Positions 37,641-46,145 are shown, counted from the stretch's first letter. The stretch is DNA of 64,000 bases from Limnohabitans sp. (GCF_017848645.1 NZ_JAFEIF010000041.1:62001-126000); one strand, 5' to 3'. A program made the numbers and translations. The notes: generated by a model from the letters alone, not told the origin.

Positions 37641-39035
37641 ATGCACCACCTCATCAACTTCAAAAATTTCTCGGATGCCCAGATTGAGTTGTTAAACCCA
37701 GTGACATTGCTCATTGGGCGCAACGGGGCCGGCAAGAGCAATGTGATTGAAGGCGTAGAGCTCTTAGCCGAATTGGCGCAAGGGCGGTCCTTGCATGAAA
37801 TCAGCGACGTGGGTCGCGGCGGAGGCAGCACATTTGAAATTCGGGGGGGGTTGAGGAATTGCCCTCGAAGAGAGCATGCGGGTTATGACCCGATCAATGA
37901 ATTGATAGATCCTGGGCAACTGACATTGAAGTTCACCGCGCATGTCAAAGGTCTGCCTGTCGAGTACACCATCAGTGTCGCCGCAGGCAATTCACCTCAC
38001 ATCGTTGAAGAGAGACTGATTTGGGGCGAGCGAACGCTTTTTGCAACAGCGGGACGATTTACCCGTGAAAGTGACGACATCATTCAGGTCCAATTTGATA
38101 ATTTCGCAAAGGGTAGCAAGAAGCCCATCCGTGCATTGACGGCGCAGGTTTCAACTTTGTCGCGGTATGAAACATTGCCGACATCCAATAACAAGACGTC
38201 GGATCAAGCTTTGTTCGTAGTGAATGGCATCCGTAACCATTTAAAACATGCCTATGTTTTCGATCCGCACCCCAAGCGCATGCGTGACTACGAAAACATT
38301 GGCCAAACCCAGCTTTTCCGTGACGGGGCAAATTTGGCTTCGGTGCTTTATGGTTTGAAGCTATTGGCTGATACGGATGTTTCACCAGAAGATTTGAAAA
38401 AGAATCCTATGGTGTCAGTTGTTCGGCAACACAATGCGAGAGCATCATTCGATTTGATTTTGCAGAGAATTCGGCAATTGCCAGAGGACTCTTTCACGGA
38501 TTTTGTTTTCGAAAAAACCAGTTTGGGCGAGGTCGGTTTGGGTTTTCGATACAGCGATCAATCGGTGCTCAGTTCGCGCCAAATGTCAGACGGCACATTG
38601 CGAGCCTTGGCCATCTTGACGGCCTTGGAAACTGTGCCAACAGGCTCACGTTTGGTTGTTGAAGAAATTGACAATGGCATCCACCCAGCCCGCGTAAAGG
38701 TGCTCATGGACGCTGTCTGGGAGACCGCAGAGCGTCGCAAGCTCAATGTATTGGCCACCACACACAACCCCGCCACCCTTGATCAACTCAGTGATGAGCA
38801 AATCAAATCGGTGGTGTTGTGCTTCTATGACCCCGCTGTGGGCGCATCCCGGTTGCTCCCTATTCCAGACCTCCCGGCTTCTGAGTCAATGCTGGAGCAA
38901 GGGCGTTTGGGGGAGTTGATGACCCAGCAGGTGCTGGAAAAACACGTGCAACCGGGCTTTGCTGAACAGCGAGCCGAGCGCGGATTGCAATGGCTCCAAA
39001 AAATTCAAGAGGCCAACAGAAAGTTTGTGCTGTGA
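37641..39035 (+). CDS. AAA (ABC/OLD-type) ATPase, probable defence module component
   Basis: The 464-residue protein has an ABC-type ATPase head: Walker A LLIGRNGAGKSN near residue 29, signature-like LSSRQMSDGTLRALAIL, Walker B with catalytic Glu in RLVVEEIDNGIHPARV, and an H-loop in VLATTHNPATLDQL. This is the AAA_21/AAA_15 pattern of OLD-, RloA- and Septu-type ATPases; no TOPRIM nuclease domain is visible at the C-terminus. It overlaps the next gene by four bases (GTGA), implying coupled translation of a two-gene unit. A G8 tract (37843-37850) could switch it off by slippage. Specific function is unknown. Confidence 0.86.
   Translation: MHHLINFKNFSDAQIELLNPVTLLIGRNGAGKSNVIEGVELLAELAQGRSLHEISDVGRGGGSTFEIRGGLRNCPRREHAGYDPINELIDPGQLTLKFTAHVKGLPVEYTISVAAGNSPHIVEERLIWGERTLFATAGRFTRESDDIIQVQFDNFAKGSKKPIRALTAQVSTLSRYETLPTSNNKTSDQALFVVNGIRNHLKHAYVFDPHPKRMRDYENIGQTQLFRDGANLASVLYGLKLLADTDVSPEDLKKNPMVSVVRQHNARASFDLILQRIRQLPEDSFTDFVFEKTSLGEVGLGFRYSDQSVLSSRQMSDGTLRALAILTALETVPTGSRLVVEEIDNGIHPARVKVLMDAVWETAERRKLNVLATTHNPATLDQLSDEQIKSVVLCFYDPAVGASRLLPIPDLPASESMLEQGRLGELMTQQVLEKHVQPGFAEQRAERGLQWLQKIQEANRKFVL
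37843..37850 (+). repeat. G8 homopolymer inside the AAA ATPase gene
   Basis: Eight G residues span codons 68-70. Loss of one G gives an immediate TGA at codon 71; gain of one G gives a TGA about 15 codons later. It is a possible contingency tract. Confidence 0.6.
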
Positions 39036-39592
39036 GCAAGCAGGCCAAATCCAATCCATCGGTGAGTGTTGTGCGCTTGATTGTGGTGGACACTTCTTAT
39101 TTGTTAGAACTGTTTCAAGTGCCCGATTGCAGCAGTGATCGCGCTTACGTCCCGATTTTTCAACGGTTTGAAAATGCCCGACGTATGACCGATCAGTTGC
39201 AGGTGCCTTTGCCTGTTTTGTTTGAGTTGGGTAACCATGTCGCAGATGTGAAAAATGGACAAGAGAGAAGACGCTTGTCCGCCATGTTGGTGGAGACCGT
39301 AGACATCTGGCTCTCGGGCGAAACACCTTTGACGATTGTCTCGTCCATGAACGATGCCAGAACCGTTCAGGACTTCCGTGATGCGGTCACGGGATTGACC
39401 CAAGAATTTAAAACCTTGGCCCCTGATCGCCAAGGTTTGACCAATGCGGCCATTGCACTGGAAGCCAAAAAATTGCGTGACAAGCACAAAAACAGCTCAT
39501 TGAAAACATACCTGGTTCACATCTGGACCACCGACAAAAAATTAAAAGCACTTGAACCCGACGCCGAGGCCAATGCCTTCGTTGGTGTTTGA
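39032..39592 (+). CDS. PIN-domain-like protein, partner of the AAA ATPase
   Basis: I read this as a PIN-like nuclease. The N-terminal strand RLIVVDTSYLLELF has the first PIN Asp (D20), PVLFELGNHVAD the second acidic position (E65), and IWTTDKKLKAL the last Asp (D168). The usual third Asp, expected in a TxxDAxxxA-like helix, is Asn in GLTNAAIALEA (N138), so activity may be altered. It starts at GTG 39032 inside the ATPase stop (186 residues); the track ATG at 38990 lies within the ATPase gene. Pairing suggests ATPase-controlled RNA or DNA cleavage. No database family was confirmed. Confidence 0.65.
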   Translation: MSKQAKSNPSVSVVRLIVVDTSYLLELFQVPDCSSDRAYVPIFQRFENARRMTDQLQVPLPVLFELGNHVADVKNGQERRRLSAMLVETVDIWLSGETPLTIVSSMNDARTVQDFRDAVTGLTQEFKTLAPDRQGLTNAAIALEAKKLRDKHKNSSLKTYLVHIWTTDKKLKALEPDAEANAFVGV

Positions 39593-39613
39593 TGCTGTGC
39601 TGAAAGAAAACCT

Positions 39614-41515
39614 ATGCCCGAAATCGTCTTCAAAGGCAAAGAATATGTGTACAACCACCACCTGACAGTGCCTTATCGGCCGCTGGTGGTGGACAAGGCC
39701 AAAGGGATCGGGCCGGGGGACTTGAACAGCAGCCTGGTCATTCACGGGGACAACCTGCACGCGCTCAAGGCCTTGCTGCCGCGCTATGCGGGCAAGGTGG
39801 ATTTGGTGTTCATTGACCCGCCTTACAACACCGGCAACGAGGGCTGGTGCTACAGCGACGGGGTGAACAGCCCCATCATGAAAGAGTGGCTGAGCACCAA
39901 CCCGGTGGACGGCGAGGACATGCTGCGGCACGACAAGTGGCTGTGCATGATGTGGCCGCGTCTGGTTCTGCTGCGTGAGCTGATGGCGGACAACGGCTCG
40001 ATCTGGATCACGCTGGATGACAACGAGGTGCACCACGCCCGTGACATGCTGGACGAAATTTTGGGTGCTGATAATTTTGTGGCGACTTGCATTTGGCAGA
40101 AGAATTACGCCCCCAAGGGAACAGCTCAGTTTTTCAGCGAAGACCATGACTATGTACTGGTCTATGCCAAAGACAAGAAGATTTGGCGGCCGAATTTGTT
40201 GGAACGCACCGAGGACATGGATGCTCGCTATTCCAATGCCGATAACGACAAGAATGGCCCTTGGAAGTCGAGCGATTTGTCGGCTCGTAACTTTTACAGC
40301 GAAGGCACTTACTCGATTGTTTGCCCAAGCGGGCGGGTGATTGATGGCCCCCCGCCGGGAAATTACTGGCGCGTCAAAGAATCTAAATTCAAAGAAATGG
40401 ACGCTGAAGGTCGTATTTGGTGGGGTGAGTTTGGAAACAATGTGCCATCTATCAAGCGTTATCTTTCCGAAGTCAAACAAGGCCGCACCCCCCAAACCCT
40501 CTGGTTTTACGATGAAGTCGGTCACACCCAAGACGCCAAGAAAACTCTGATCGAAATGGGCATGCTCAAGGGCGAAGAGTCCACCATCACGCCCAAGCCG
40601 GTGGCTTTGCTGGAGCGCATTTTGGAGCTGGCCAGCCATCCCGAATCCATCGTGCTCGACAGCTTTGCCGGCAGTGCCACCACCGCCCACGCCGTGCTCA
40701 AAGCTAACGCCAAAGACAACGGCAACCGCCAGTTCATTCTTGTGGAGGGCGAGGACTATGCCGATCGCCTGACCGCCGAGCGGGTGCGCCGCGCCATCCA
40801 GGGTTATGCCTGGGTGGGCACGCAGCGCGAAACGCTGCTGGAAGAAAAGATCAATTTCACCCAGTTCAAAAAAGCCGCCGACTGGTTGGCCAAGGTCGAG
40901 GCGATCAAACAGCGCGAGGGTTTTGTTGAGGAATCGACACAACTCACACTGCTGCGACCTGGGGCAGAAATTCAAATGGGCATCCCTATGCAAGATGCGA
41001 CATTGAAAAATACAGGTCAAAAGCGTTTTGACAAGATCAACGTGGAGCTGAAAGACGGCTTGCTGCGGGTGGAGGGCGAAAAGAAAGTCTCTGAACGCGC
41101 CGAAGGCCTGGGCGGCGAGTTCACCTATTGCACGCTGGGCGATCCGCTCAACATCGAGAAGATGCTGTCCGGCGAAAACTTGCCCGCGTTTGAGGCCTTG
41201 GGGGCCTGGCTGTTCCACACCGCCACGGGCGGCACCTTGCCACCCACCCCCAAAAAAGCCCCGCGCTTTTATCTGGGCGAGGCGGCCGATGCCCATGTTT
41301 GGCTGGTCTATGAGCCGAACCTGGCCTTCCTCAAGTCGACCGAGGCGGCGCTCAACCTGAGCCGGGCGCAGGCCTTTGCCCAGTGGGGCGCGGACAAGGG
41401 CGATGGCAAAAAACACCTGGTGTTTGCCCCGGCCAAGTATTTGAGCAACAAGCAATTGGCCGAGAACCGCATGGACTTTGCGGCGCTGCCCTTTGCTTTG
41501 CTCAGGGGGTGGTGA
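39614..41515 (+). CDS. mod: Type III restriction-modification methyltransferase (Mod)
   Basis: Mod recognises the target and methylates adenine N6; it is also needed for restriction with Res. The 633-residue protein has beta-class order: DPPYNTGN (motif IV, D68) early and the SAM-binding FAGSATTAHAV (F351; FxGxG with the second Gly replaced by Ala) late. The stretch between, about residues 150-310, is richer in A and T and should be the target recognition domain. Expression is probably coupled to the PIN-like gene (21 bases upstream) and to the HEPN gene one base after its stop. Confidence 0.93.
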   Translation: MPEIVFKGKEYVYNHHLTVPYRPLVVDKAKGIGPGDLNSSLVIHGDNLHALKALLPRYAGKVDLVFIDPPYNTGNEGWCYSDGVNSPIMKEWLSTNPVDGEDMLRHDKWLCMMWPRLVLLRELMADNGSIWITLDDNEVHHARDMLDEILGADNFVATCIWQKNYAPKGTAQFFSEDHDYVLVYAKDKKIWRPNLLERTEDMDARYSNADNDKNGPWKSSDLSARNFYSEGTYSIVCPSGRVIDGPPPGNYWRVKESKFKEMDAEGRIWWGEFGNNVPSIKRYLSEVKQGRTPQTLWFYDEVGHTQDAKKTLIEMGMLKGEESTITPKPVALLERILELASHPESIVLDSFAGSATTAHAVLKANAKDNGNRQFILVEGEDYADRLTAERVRRAIQGYAWVGTQRETLLEEKINFTQFKKAADWLAKVEAIKQREGFVEESTQLTLLRPGAEIQMGIPMQDATLKNTGQKRFDKINVELKDGLLRVEGEKKVSERAEGLGGEFTYCTLGDPLNIEKMLSGENLPAFEALGAWLFHTATGGTLPPTPKKAPRFYLGEAADAHVWLVYEPNLAFLKSTEAALNLSRAQAFAQWGADKGDGKKHLVFAPAKYLSNKQLAENRMDFAALPFALLRGW

Positions 41516-41516
41516 A

Positions 41517-41915
41517 ATGGCTTTTTCTCAGAGTACGAAGCTGCAGTTAGACAAGTTTACGCAAGCCCTGGCGACGCTGAAAGAAACGGCTCAGGACAGT
41601 GAAGACCGCAAGACACGCGATTCGCTGTTGCTGCGCTTTGTCTACACGTTTGAAATGGCTTGGCAAGCCATGCGGGCCGTGCTGCAGGACAAGGGGGATG
41701 TGGAAACCCCGAGGGTGGCGTTTGCCGCGTTGGAGACGGCATTCAAGATGCGCTACATCACTGATGAGTCCTTGTGGGATCGCTTGCGCAAAGGGCGCAA
41801 TGGGGTGAGCCATGCCTACGACGAAGACATGGCCATCGGCCTGGCCGCCATGGTGCGCTTGGATGCCATCCCGGAGTTCGAGCGTGTGCTGGCGCATCTG
41901 CAGGCGCAAGCATGA
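41517..41915 (+). CDS. hepT: HepT-like HEPN toxin (HI0074 family)
   Basis: The 132-residue all-helical protein matches the HI0074/HepT family of minimal HEPN ribonucleases that pair with MNT nucleotidyltransferases. The active-site motif RX4HXY is complete as RNGVSHAY (R94, H99, Y101), the site that the MntA antitoxin modifies by adenylylation in the characterised HepT/MntA system. ATG 41517 follows the mod stop after one base. The stop overlaps the next ATG (ATGA), so toxin and antitoxin-fused Res should be translated together. The motif and partner support an active toxin; activity itself is inferred. Confidence 0.9.
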   Translation: MAFSQSTKLQLDKFTQALATLKETAQDSEDRKTRDSLLLRFVYTFEMAWQAMRAVLQDKGDVETPRVAFAALETAFKMRYITDESLWDRLRKGRNGVSHAYDEDMAIGLAAMVRLDAIPEFERVLAHLQAQA

Positions 41916-44900
41916 CGGCCGTGGTTTCCAATGCGGTGATCGACTTTGGCTTGGGGCCGGAACTCACGCTGCAACTGCATGAGGTGTTTGGACGCTTTGT
42001 GGGGTTGGAGCGCGTGTGGGTGTATGGATCGCGCGCCCGGGGCGACCATCGCCCGGCGTCGGACATTGATCTGATGGCGGATGCGCCCGATTGGAGCGCA
42101 CAGGACTTCACCGCGCTTTGGGCGGCTGTGGACGATTTGCGTTCGCTCAGAGGCATTGATTTGAGCCATTGGCAATCGACTTTGAGCGATGGCTTCAGGC
42201 AGCAGGTGGAAAAAGACCGGCAGGTCTTTTGGCAGCCGCGCCGAGCCGCGGTGAGCTTGCCCCGTGCACTGGGGTTTGACGATCTGAAAGACTTTCAGGC
42301 CAAGTCACTGCTCAAGCTCGATGCCTATTTGGCCGAGTTGCGCAGCGCCCGCGCCGATTCTGATCAGGCTTTGGCGGCCATGGCGCAGGTCAAGGCCATG
42401 GAGAAGATGAGCGATGCCAAGCAGTCCCTGGCCGATTTCCCCAAGTCGGCTTGGCAGGCCTTGCACGACGCGCGTGCTTTGCCAGAGGCCTATGCCGAGC
42501 GCCCGCATTCCAGCCGCTTTGACGGGGCTGGCCGGGCCATTCCGAATGTATGCCTGAAGGTGCCCACGGGCGGCGGCAAGACGCTGCTGGCTGCGGCCAG
42601 CGTGGGAAAGGTGTTTGAGGGGTATTTGCGCCGGTCTACCGGCCTGGTGCTGTGGGTGGTGCCCAACGAGGCGATTTACCGCCAGACCCTCAAGACGCTG
42701 TCCAATCGCGACCACCCTTACCGGCAAATGCTCAACGTGGTCGGGGCAGGGCGGGTGAAGATTTTGGAGAAAGACTCGCCGCTGTCGCGCCTGGATGTGG
42801 AAAGCCACTTGTGCGTGATGGTGCTGATGCTGGCTTCGGCGGCGCGGCAGTCCAAGGAGACGCTGCGATTTTTCCGGGACCGGGGCAATGTGCAGGGCTT
42901 TTTGCCGTTCGAGGACGACATCGAGGCCCATTGGGCCTTGCTGGCCGATGTGCCCAACCTGGATGTGTATGGCAGTGTTTGGGCTGACGGATCGGGCAAG
43001 GATTCGGGCGGTATGCAGGCGCGCCAAAAGGGCAGCATTGTCAAAAGCTCGTTGGGCAATGTGATGCGGCTTGTGCGCCCGATGGTGGTGATTGACGAAG
43101 GGCACCACGGCTACACCGACAACGCTTTGCGCACCATTGACGGGTTCAACCCGTCCTTCATGCTGGAGTTGTCGGCCACGCCGCGTGTGGTAGAGGCGGG
43201 CGCGTCAGGCAGCAAAGCGGCGGGTGCGGTGTCGGGTTCCAACATTTTGGTGGACGTGCGCGGCACCGATCTGGATGCCGCCGAGATGATCAAGCTGCCC
43301 ATTCATGTGGACGTGCGCGCTTGGGCCGACTGGCAAAGCTGCTTATCGGCCAGCGTGGACCAACTCAATGCGCTGGCCCGACAGGCCGAGGTGCTGCAGG
43401 GCGAGACGGCGCGCTACATTCGGCCGATTTTGCTGGTGCAGGTGGAGCGCACGGGCAAGGACCAGATCGATTCAGGCTTCATCCATGCCCAGCATGTGCG
43501 CGAGTTTTTGGCGCAGATGGGCTTTGCCGAGACCCAAATTCGCGAAAAAACCAGCGACAAGGACGAATTGGGCGACGAGGATTTGCTCTCGCCCACCTCG
43601 CAGGTGCGGGTGATCATCACCAAGCAGGCCTTGCAAGAGGGCTGGGATTGCCCCTTTGCCTATGTGCTGTGTTCGCTGGCAGCCAGCAAGGGCAAGCGGG
43701 CGCTCACGCAATTGGTGGGGCGGATTTTGCGGCTGCCCCATGTGGCCAAAACGGGGCATGAAGCGCTGGACGCTTGTTATGTGTTTTGCCATGACATTCA
43801 GACCGGCGAGGTGGTCAAGGCCATCAAGCAGTCGCTGGAGACTGAAGGCATGGGCGACTTGGCCATGGCGGTGCGCGGCAATGGTGGTTCGGGGCCGGAT
43901 GCCCCGCAGGTGCGCCAATTGACGCGGCGCGAGGGACTGGCGCATTTGCGTTTGTTTTTGCCCACCGTGACATGGGCCGAGCCTGGCCAGCCCCGGCGCA
44001 AGCTGGTGTACGAGAGCGATGTGCTGGCCCGCGTGCCCTGGCAAGACCTGAACCCCGATACCTTGGCGGTGGGCTGGAAACCCAGTCAGTCGCTGCGCAT
44101 GTCGGGCAGCGAGGCCCGCTTGATGGTGGATTTGACGGTGTTGCAAGACGTGCAGGCTCCGTTGCGCCGGGCGCGCAGCGATTCGGCCGAAGCCCTGACT
44201 TTGGACCGTGGGCAGCTGGTACGGGCTTTGGTCGATATTGCCCCCAATCCCTGGCTGGTGTGGGGCTGGGTCGATGCGGTGGTGCAGCGCTGTTTGCAGA
44301 CCTGGGCCGAATCGGCGGTGGCAGCGTCGGCGGCCACGTTGATTGAGCGGTTGCGGGTTGAGCTGCAGGCCTGGCGTGACGAGATGGCACAGCAGGTGTT
44401 TGAGGGGTTGACGGCACAAGGGCGCATCGAGTTTCGTTTGCGGGCGGATGCCACCGATTACGAATTGCCCAGCCACGACGAATGGCTGCAAACCGGCAAG
44501 GCCCACAAGCTCACCCGCAGCGATGGTTTGACCGATGTACAAAAGAGTCTGCTTGTGCCTGCCTTGCAAACGCCCGATATGAATGACTTTGAGGCGGCTT
44601 TTGCAGGCTATCTGGACGAGCAGGCCGCCTTGCGCTGGTGGCACCGCAATGTGGCCAAAACCCAATACGGCTTGCAAGGCTGGCGCAGGCACAAGGTTTA
44701 CCCAGACTTCGTGTTCGGCTTTTTGAGCGAGGGCAACGAAGCCCGCCTGGTGCTCATGGAAACCAAGGGCCTGCACCTGGACAACGAGGACACGGACTAC
44801 AAACAAGCGCTTTTGGACCGGCTGACAGAGGCTTTTTGCGATGAACGCTTTGCGCAGGCGGGTGACTTGGCGCTGGAACAAGATGGCCGCACGCAACTCG

Positions 44901-44968
44901 AATGCGGCTTAGTTTTTGACCGCGCATGGCGTGCGGACATCGACCGACGCTTTTTTGGGCACAACTGA
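41912..44968 (+). CDS. res: Fusion of MntA-like nucleotidyltransferase antitoxin and type III restriction endonuclease Res
   Basis: One uninterrupted 1018-residue ORF. Residues about 1-105 form a minimal nucleotidyltransferase with GSX10DXD (G39, S40, D51, D53) in VYGSRARGDHRPASDIDL and a third Asp at D83, the MntA pattern. From about residue 120 the Res subunit follows: Walker A KVPTGGGKT (216-224), DEGHH box (395-399), helicase motif VGRILRLPH, and a C-terminal PD-(D/E)XK nuclease with D932 and E950-T-K952. Res translocates or slides on DNA and cleaves with Mod. ATG 41912 overlaps the hepT stop; the track's 46 extra codons are a shadow of hepT. A genuine fusion is seen; that it restrains HepT is inferred. 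Confidence 0.93.
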   Translation: MTAVVSNAVIDFGLGPELTLQLHEVFGRFVGLERVWVYGSRARGDHRPASDIDLMADAPDWSAQDFTALWAAVDDLRSLRGIDLSHWQSTLSDGFRQQVEKDRQVFWQPRRAAVSLPRALGFDDLKDFQAKSLLKLDAYLAELRSARADSDQALAAMAQVKAMEKMSDAKQSLADFPKSAWQALHDARALPEAYAERPHSSRFDGAGRAIPNVCLKVPTGGGKTLLAAASVGKVFEGYLRRSTGLVLWVVPNEAIYRQTLKTLSNRDHPYRQMLNVVGAGRVKILEKDSPLSRLDVESHLCVMVLMLASAARQSKETLRFFRDRGNVQGFLPFEDDIEAHWALLADVPNLDVYGSVWADGSGKDSGGMQARQKGSIVKSSLGNVMRLVRPMVVIDEGHHGYTDNALRTIDGFNPSFMLELSATPRVVEAGASGSKAAGAVSGSNILVDVRGTDLDAAEMIKLPIHVDVRAWADWQSCLSASVDQLNALARQAEVLQGETARYIRPILLVQVERTGKDQIDSGFIHAQHVREFLAQMGFAETQIREKTSDKDELGDEDLLSPTSQVRVIITKQALQEGWDCPFAYVLCSLAASKGKRALTQLVGRILRLPHVAKTGHEALDACYVFCHDIQTGEVVKAIKQSLETEGMGDLAMAVRGNGGSGPDAPQVRQLTRREGLAHLRLFLPTVTWAEPGQPRRKLVYESDVLARVPWQDLNPDTLAVGWKPSQSLRMSGSEARLMVDLTVLQDVQAPLRRARSDSAEALTLDRGQLVRALVDIAPNPWLVWGWVDAVVQRCLQTWAESAVAASAATLIERLRVELQAWRDEMAQQVFEGLTAQGRIEFRLRADATDYELPSHDEWLQTGKAHKLTRSDGLTDVQKSLLVPALQTPDMNDFEAAFAGYLDEQAALRWWHRNVAKTQYGLQGWRRHKVYPDFVFGFLSEGNEARLVLMETKGLHLDNEDTDYKQALLDRLTEAFCDERFAQAGDLALEQDGRTQLECGLVFDRAWRADIDRRFFGHN

Positions 44969-45011
44969 AGCCCGTTAGACTTCAAACCAATTTTTTTCAA
45001 TAAAGAGACCC

Positions 45012-46100
45012 ATGGCGACCACCGAACAACTCCTCCAAGCCCTGCAAGCCGTCATTGACCCGAACACGGGCAAAGATTTTGTTTCCACCAAAACCCTGAA
45101 AAACCTGCAAGTCGAAGGCGGCGATGTCGCCTTTGACGTGGAGCTGGGCTACCCGGCCAAGAGCCAGATTCCCGGCATTCGCCAGGCCTTGATTGCCGCC
45201 GCCAAAGGCGTGGCGGGTGTGTTCAACGTGTCGGCCAACGTGACCAGCAAGATCACGGCGCACGCCGCCCAGCGCGGTGTGGCCCTGCTGCCGCAGGTCA
45301 AAAACATCGTGGCTGTGGCCTCCGGCAAGGGTGGCGTGGGCAAAAGCACCACCGCCGTGAACCTGGCCCTGGCGCTGGCGGCCGAGGGGGCCAAAGTGGG
45401 CCTGCTGGACGCCGACATTTACGGCCCCAGCCAGCCCATGATGATGGGCATCGAAGGCCGCCCCGAGAGCGAAGACGGCCAGACCATGGAGCCGCTGGAG
45501 AACTACGGCGTGCAAGTCATGTCGATTGGCTTCCTGGTCAACGCCGACGAAGCCATGATCTGGCGCGGCCCCATGGCCACCCAGGCGCTGGAGCAGCTGC
45601 TGCGCCAGACCAACTGGAAAGAACTCGACTATTTGATCGTGGACATGCCCCCGGGCACGGGCGACATCCAGCTGACGCTGAGCCAGCGCGTGCCCATGAC
45701 GGGCGCGGTGATCGTGACCACCCCGCAGGACATTGCCCTCTTGGACGCCAAAAAAGGCGTGAAGATGTTCGAGAAAGTCGGCGTGCCGATTTTGGGCTTG
45801 GTCGAAAACATGGCGGTGCATGTGTGCACCAATTGCGGCCATGTCGAGCACATCTTTGGCGCTGACGGCGGCAAGAAAATGGCCGCTGAATACGGCATGG
45901 ATTACCTCGGCGCACTGCCGCTGGACATGCAAATTCGCCTGCAGGCCGACAGCGGCAAGCCCACCGTGGTCTACGACCCCGACGGCGAAGTGGCCCAGAT
46001 TTACAAAGCGGTAGCCCGCCAGGTGGCGGTCAAGATCGCGGCCAAGGCCAAAGACTTCTCGTCCAAGTTCCCGACCATCAAGGTCAGCAAGGACACCTGA
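45012..46100 (+). CDS. apbC: Iron-sulfur cluster carrier protein ApbC (Mrp/NBP35 family)
   Basis: This P-loop ATPase carries and transfers [4Fe-4S] clusters. It has an N-terminal MIP18-like domain (residues 1-90), the deviant Walker A GKGGVGKSTTAVNLALALA, Walker B VDMPPGTGD and the cluster-binding CxxC in HVCTNCGHVEHIFG. Length 362 matches E. coli Mrp (369). It follows the restriction operon by 43 bases of AT-rich sequence with its own AAAGAGA site. Its conserved neighbour metG lies 8.2 kb upstream. Confidence 0.95.
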   Translation: MATTEQLLQALQAVIDPNTGKDFVSTKTLKNLQVEGGDVAFDVELGYPAKSQIPGIRQALIAAAKGVAGVFNVSANVTSKITAHAAQRGVALLPQVKNIVAVASGKGGVGKSTTAVNLALALAAEGAKVGLLDADIYGPSQPMMMGIEGRPESEDGQTMEPLENYGVQVMSIGFLVNADEAMIWRGPMATQALEQLLRQTNWKELDYLIVDMPPGTGDIQLTLSQRVPMTGAVIVTTPQDIALLDAKKGVKMFEKVGVPILGLVENMAVHVCTNCGHVEHIFGADGGKKMAAEYGMDYLGALPLDMQIRLQADSGKPTVVYDPDGEVAQIYKAVARQVAVKIAAKAKDFSSKFPTIKVSKDT

Positions 46101-46108
46101 GCGCCAAG

Positions 46109-46145
46109 TCACGGCCGCCCGGCCAGGCAGCCGGGCGGGCCGTGA
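46109..46145 (+). terminator. Strong GC hairpin after apbC
   Basis: Arms of about 15 bases (TCACGGCCGCCCGGC and its near-complement, one bulge) enclose a CAGGCA loop. No T-tract follows, so it may be a pause or mRNA-end hairpin rather than a classical terminator. Confidence 0.45.

Larger units (their letters stand above)
36788..45011. other. Accessory (defence) block inserted between metG and apbC
   Basis: All six genes between divergent metG and apbC are on the plus strand and tightly packed: SEC-C/UPF0149, AAA ATPase, PIN-like protein, type III Mod, HepT-like HEPN, and MntA-Res. The ATPase and PIN-like genes are visibly richer in A and T than their neighbours, and so is the middle of mod. 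No transposase, integrase or direct-repeat boundary was seen. The exact edges are inferred from the known metG-mrp neighbourhood. Confidence 0.55.

Noticed and set aside
41774-41911. Upstream 46 codons of the MntA-Res track ORF
   Set aside because: They read out of frame through hepT; the ATG at 41912 with ATGA overlap is the better start and the MNT domain begins there.
42100-42320. Possibility that the MntA-Res fusion is two genes joined by a missed stop
   Set aside because: The frame is continuous through the linker with normal codon use and no internal ribosome binding site plus start was obvious; sequencing error cannot be fully excluded.
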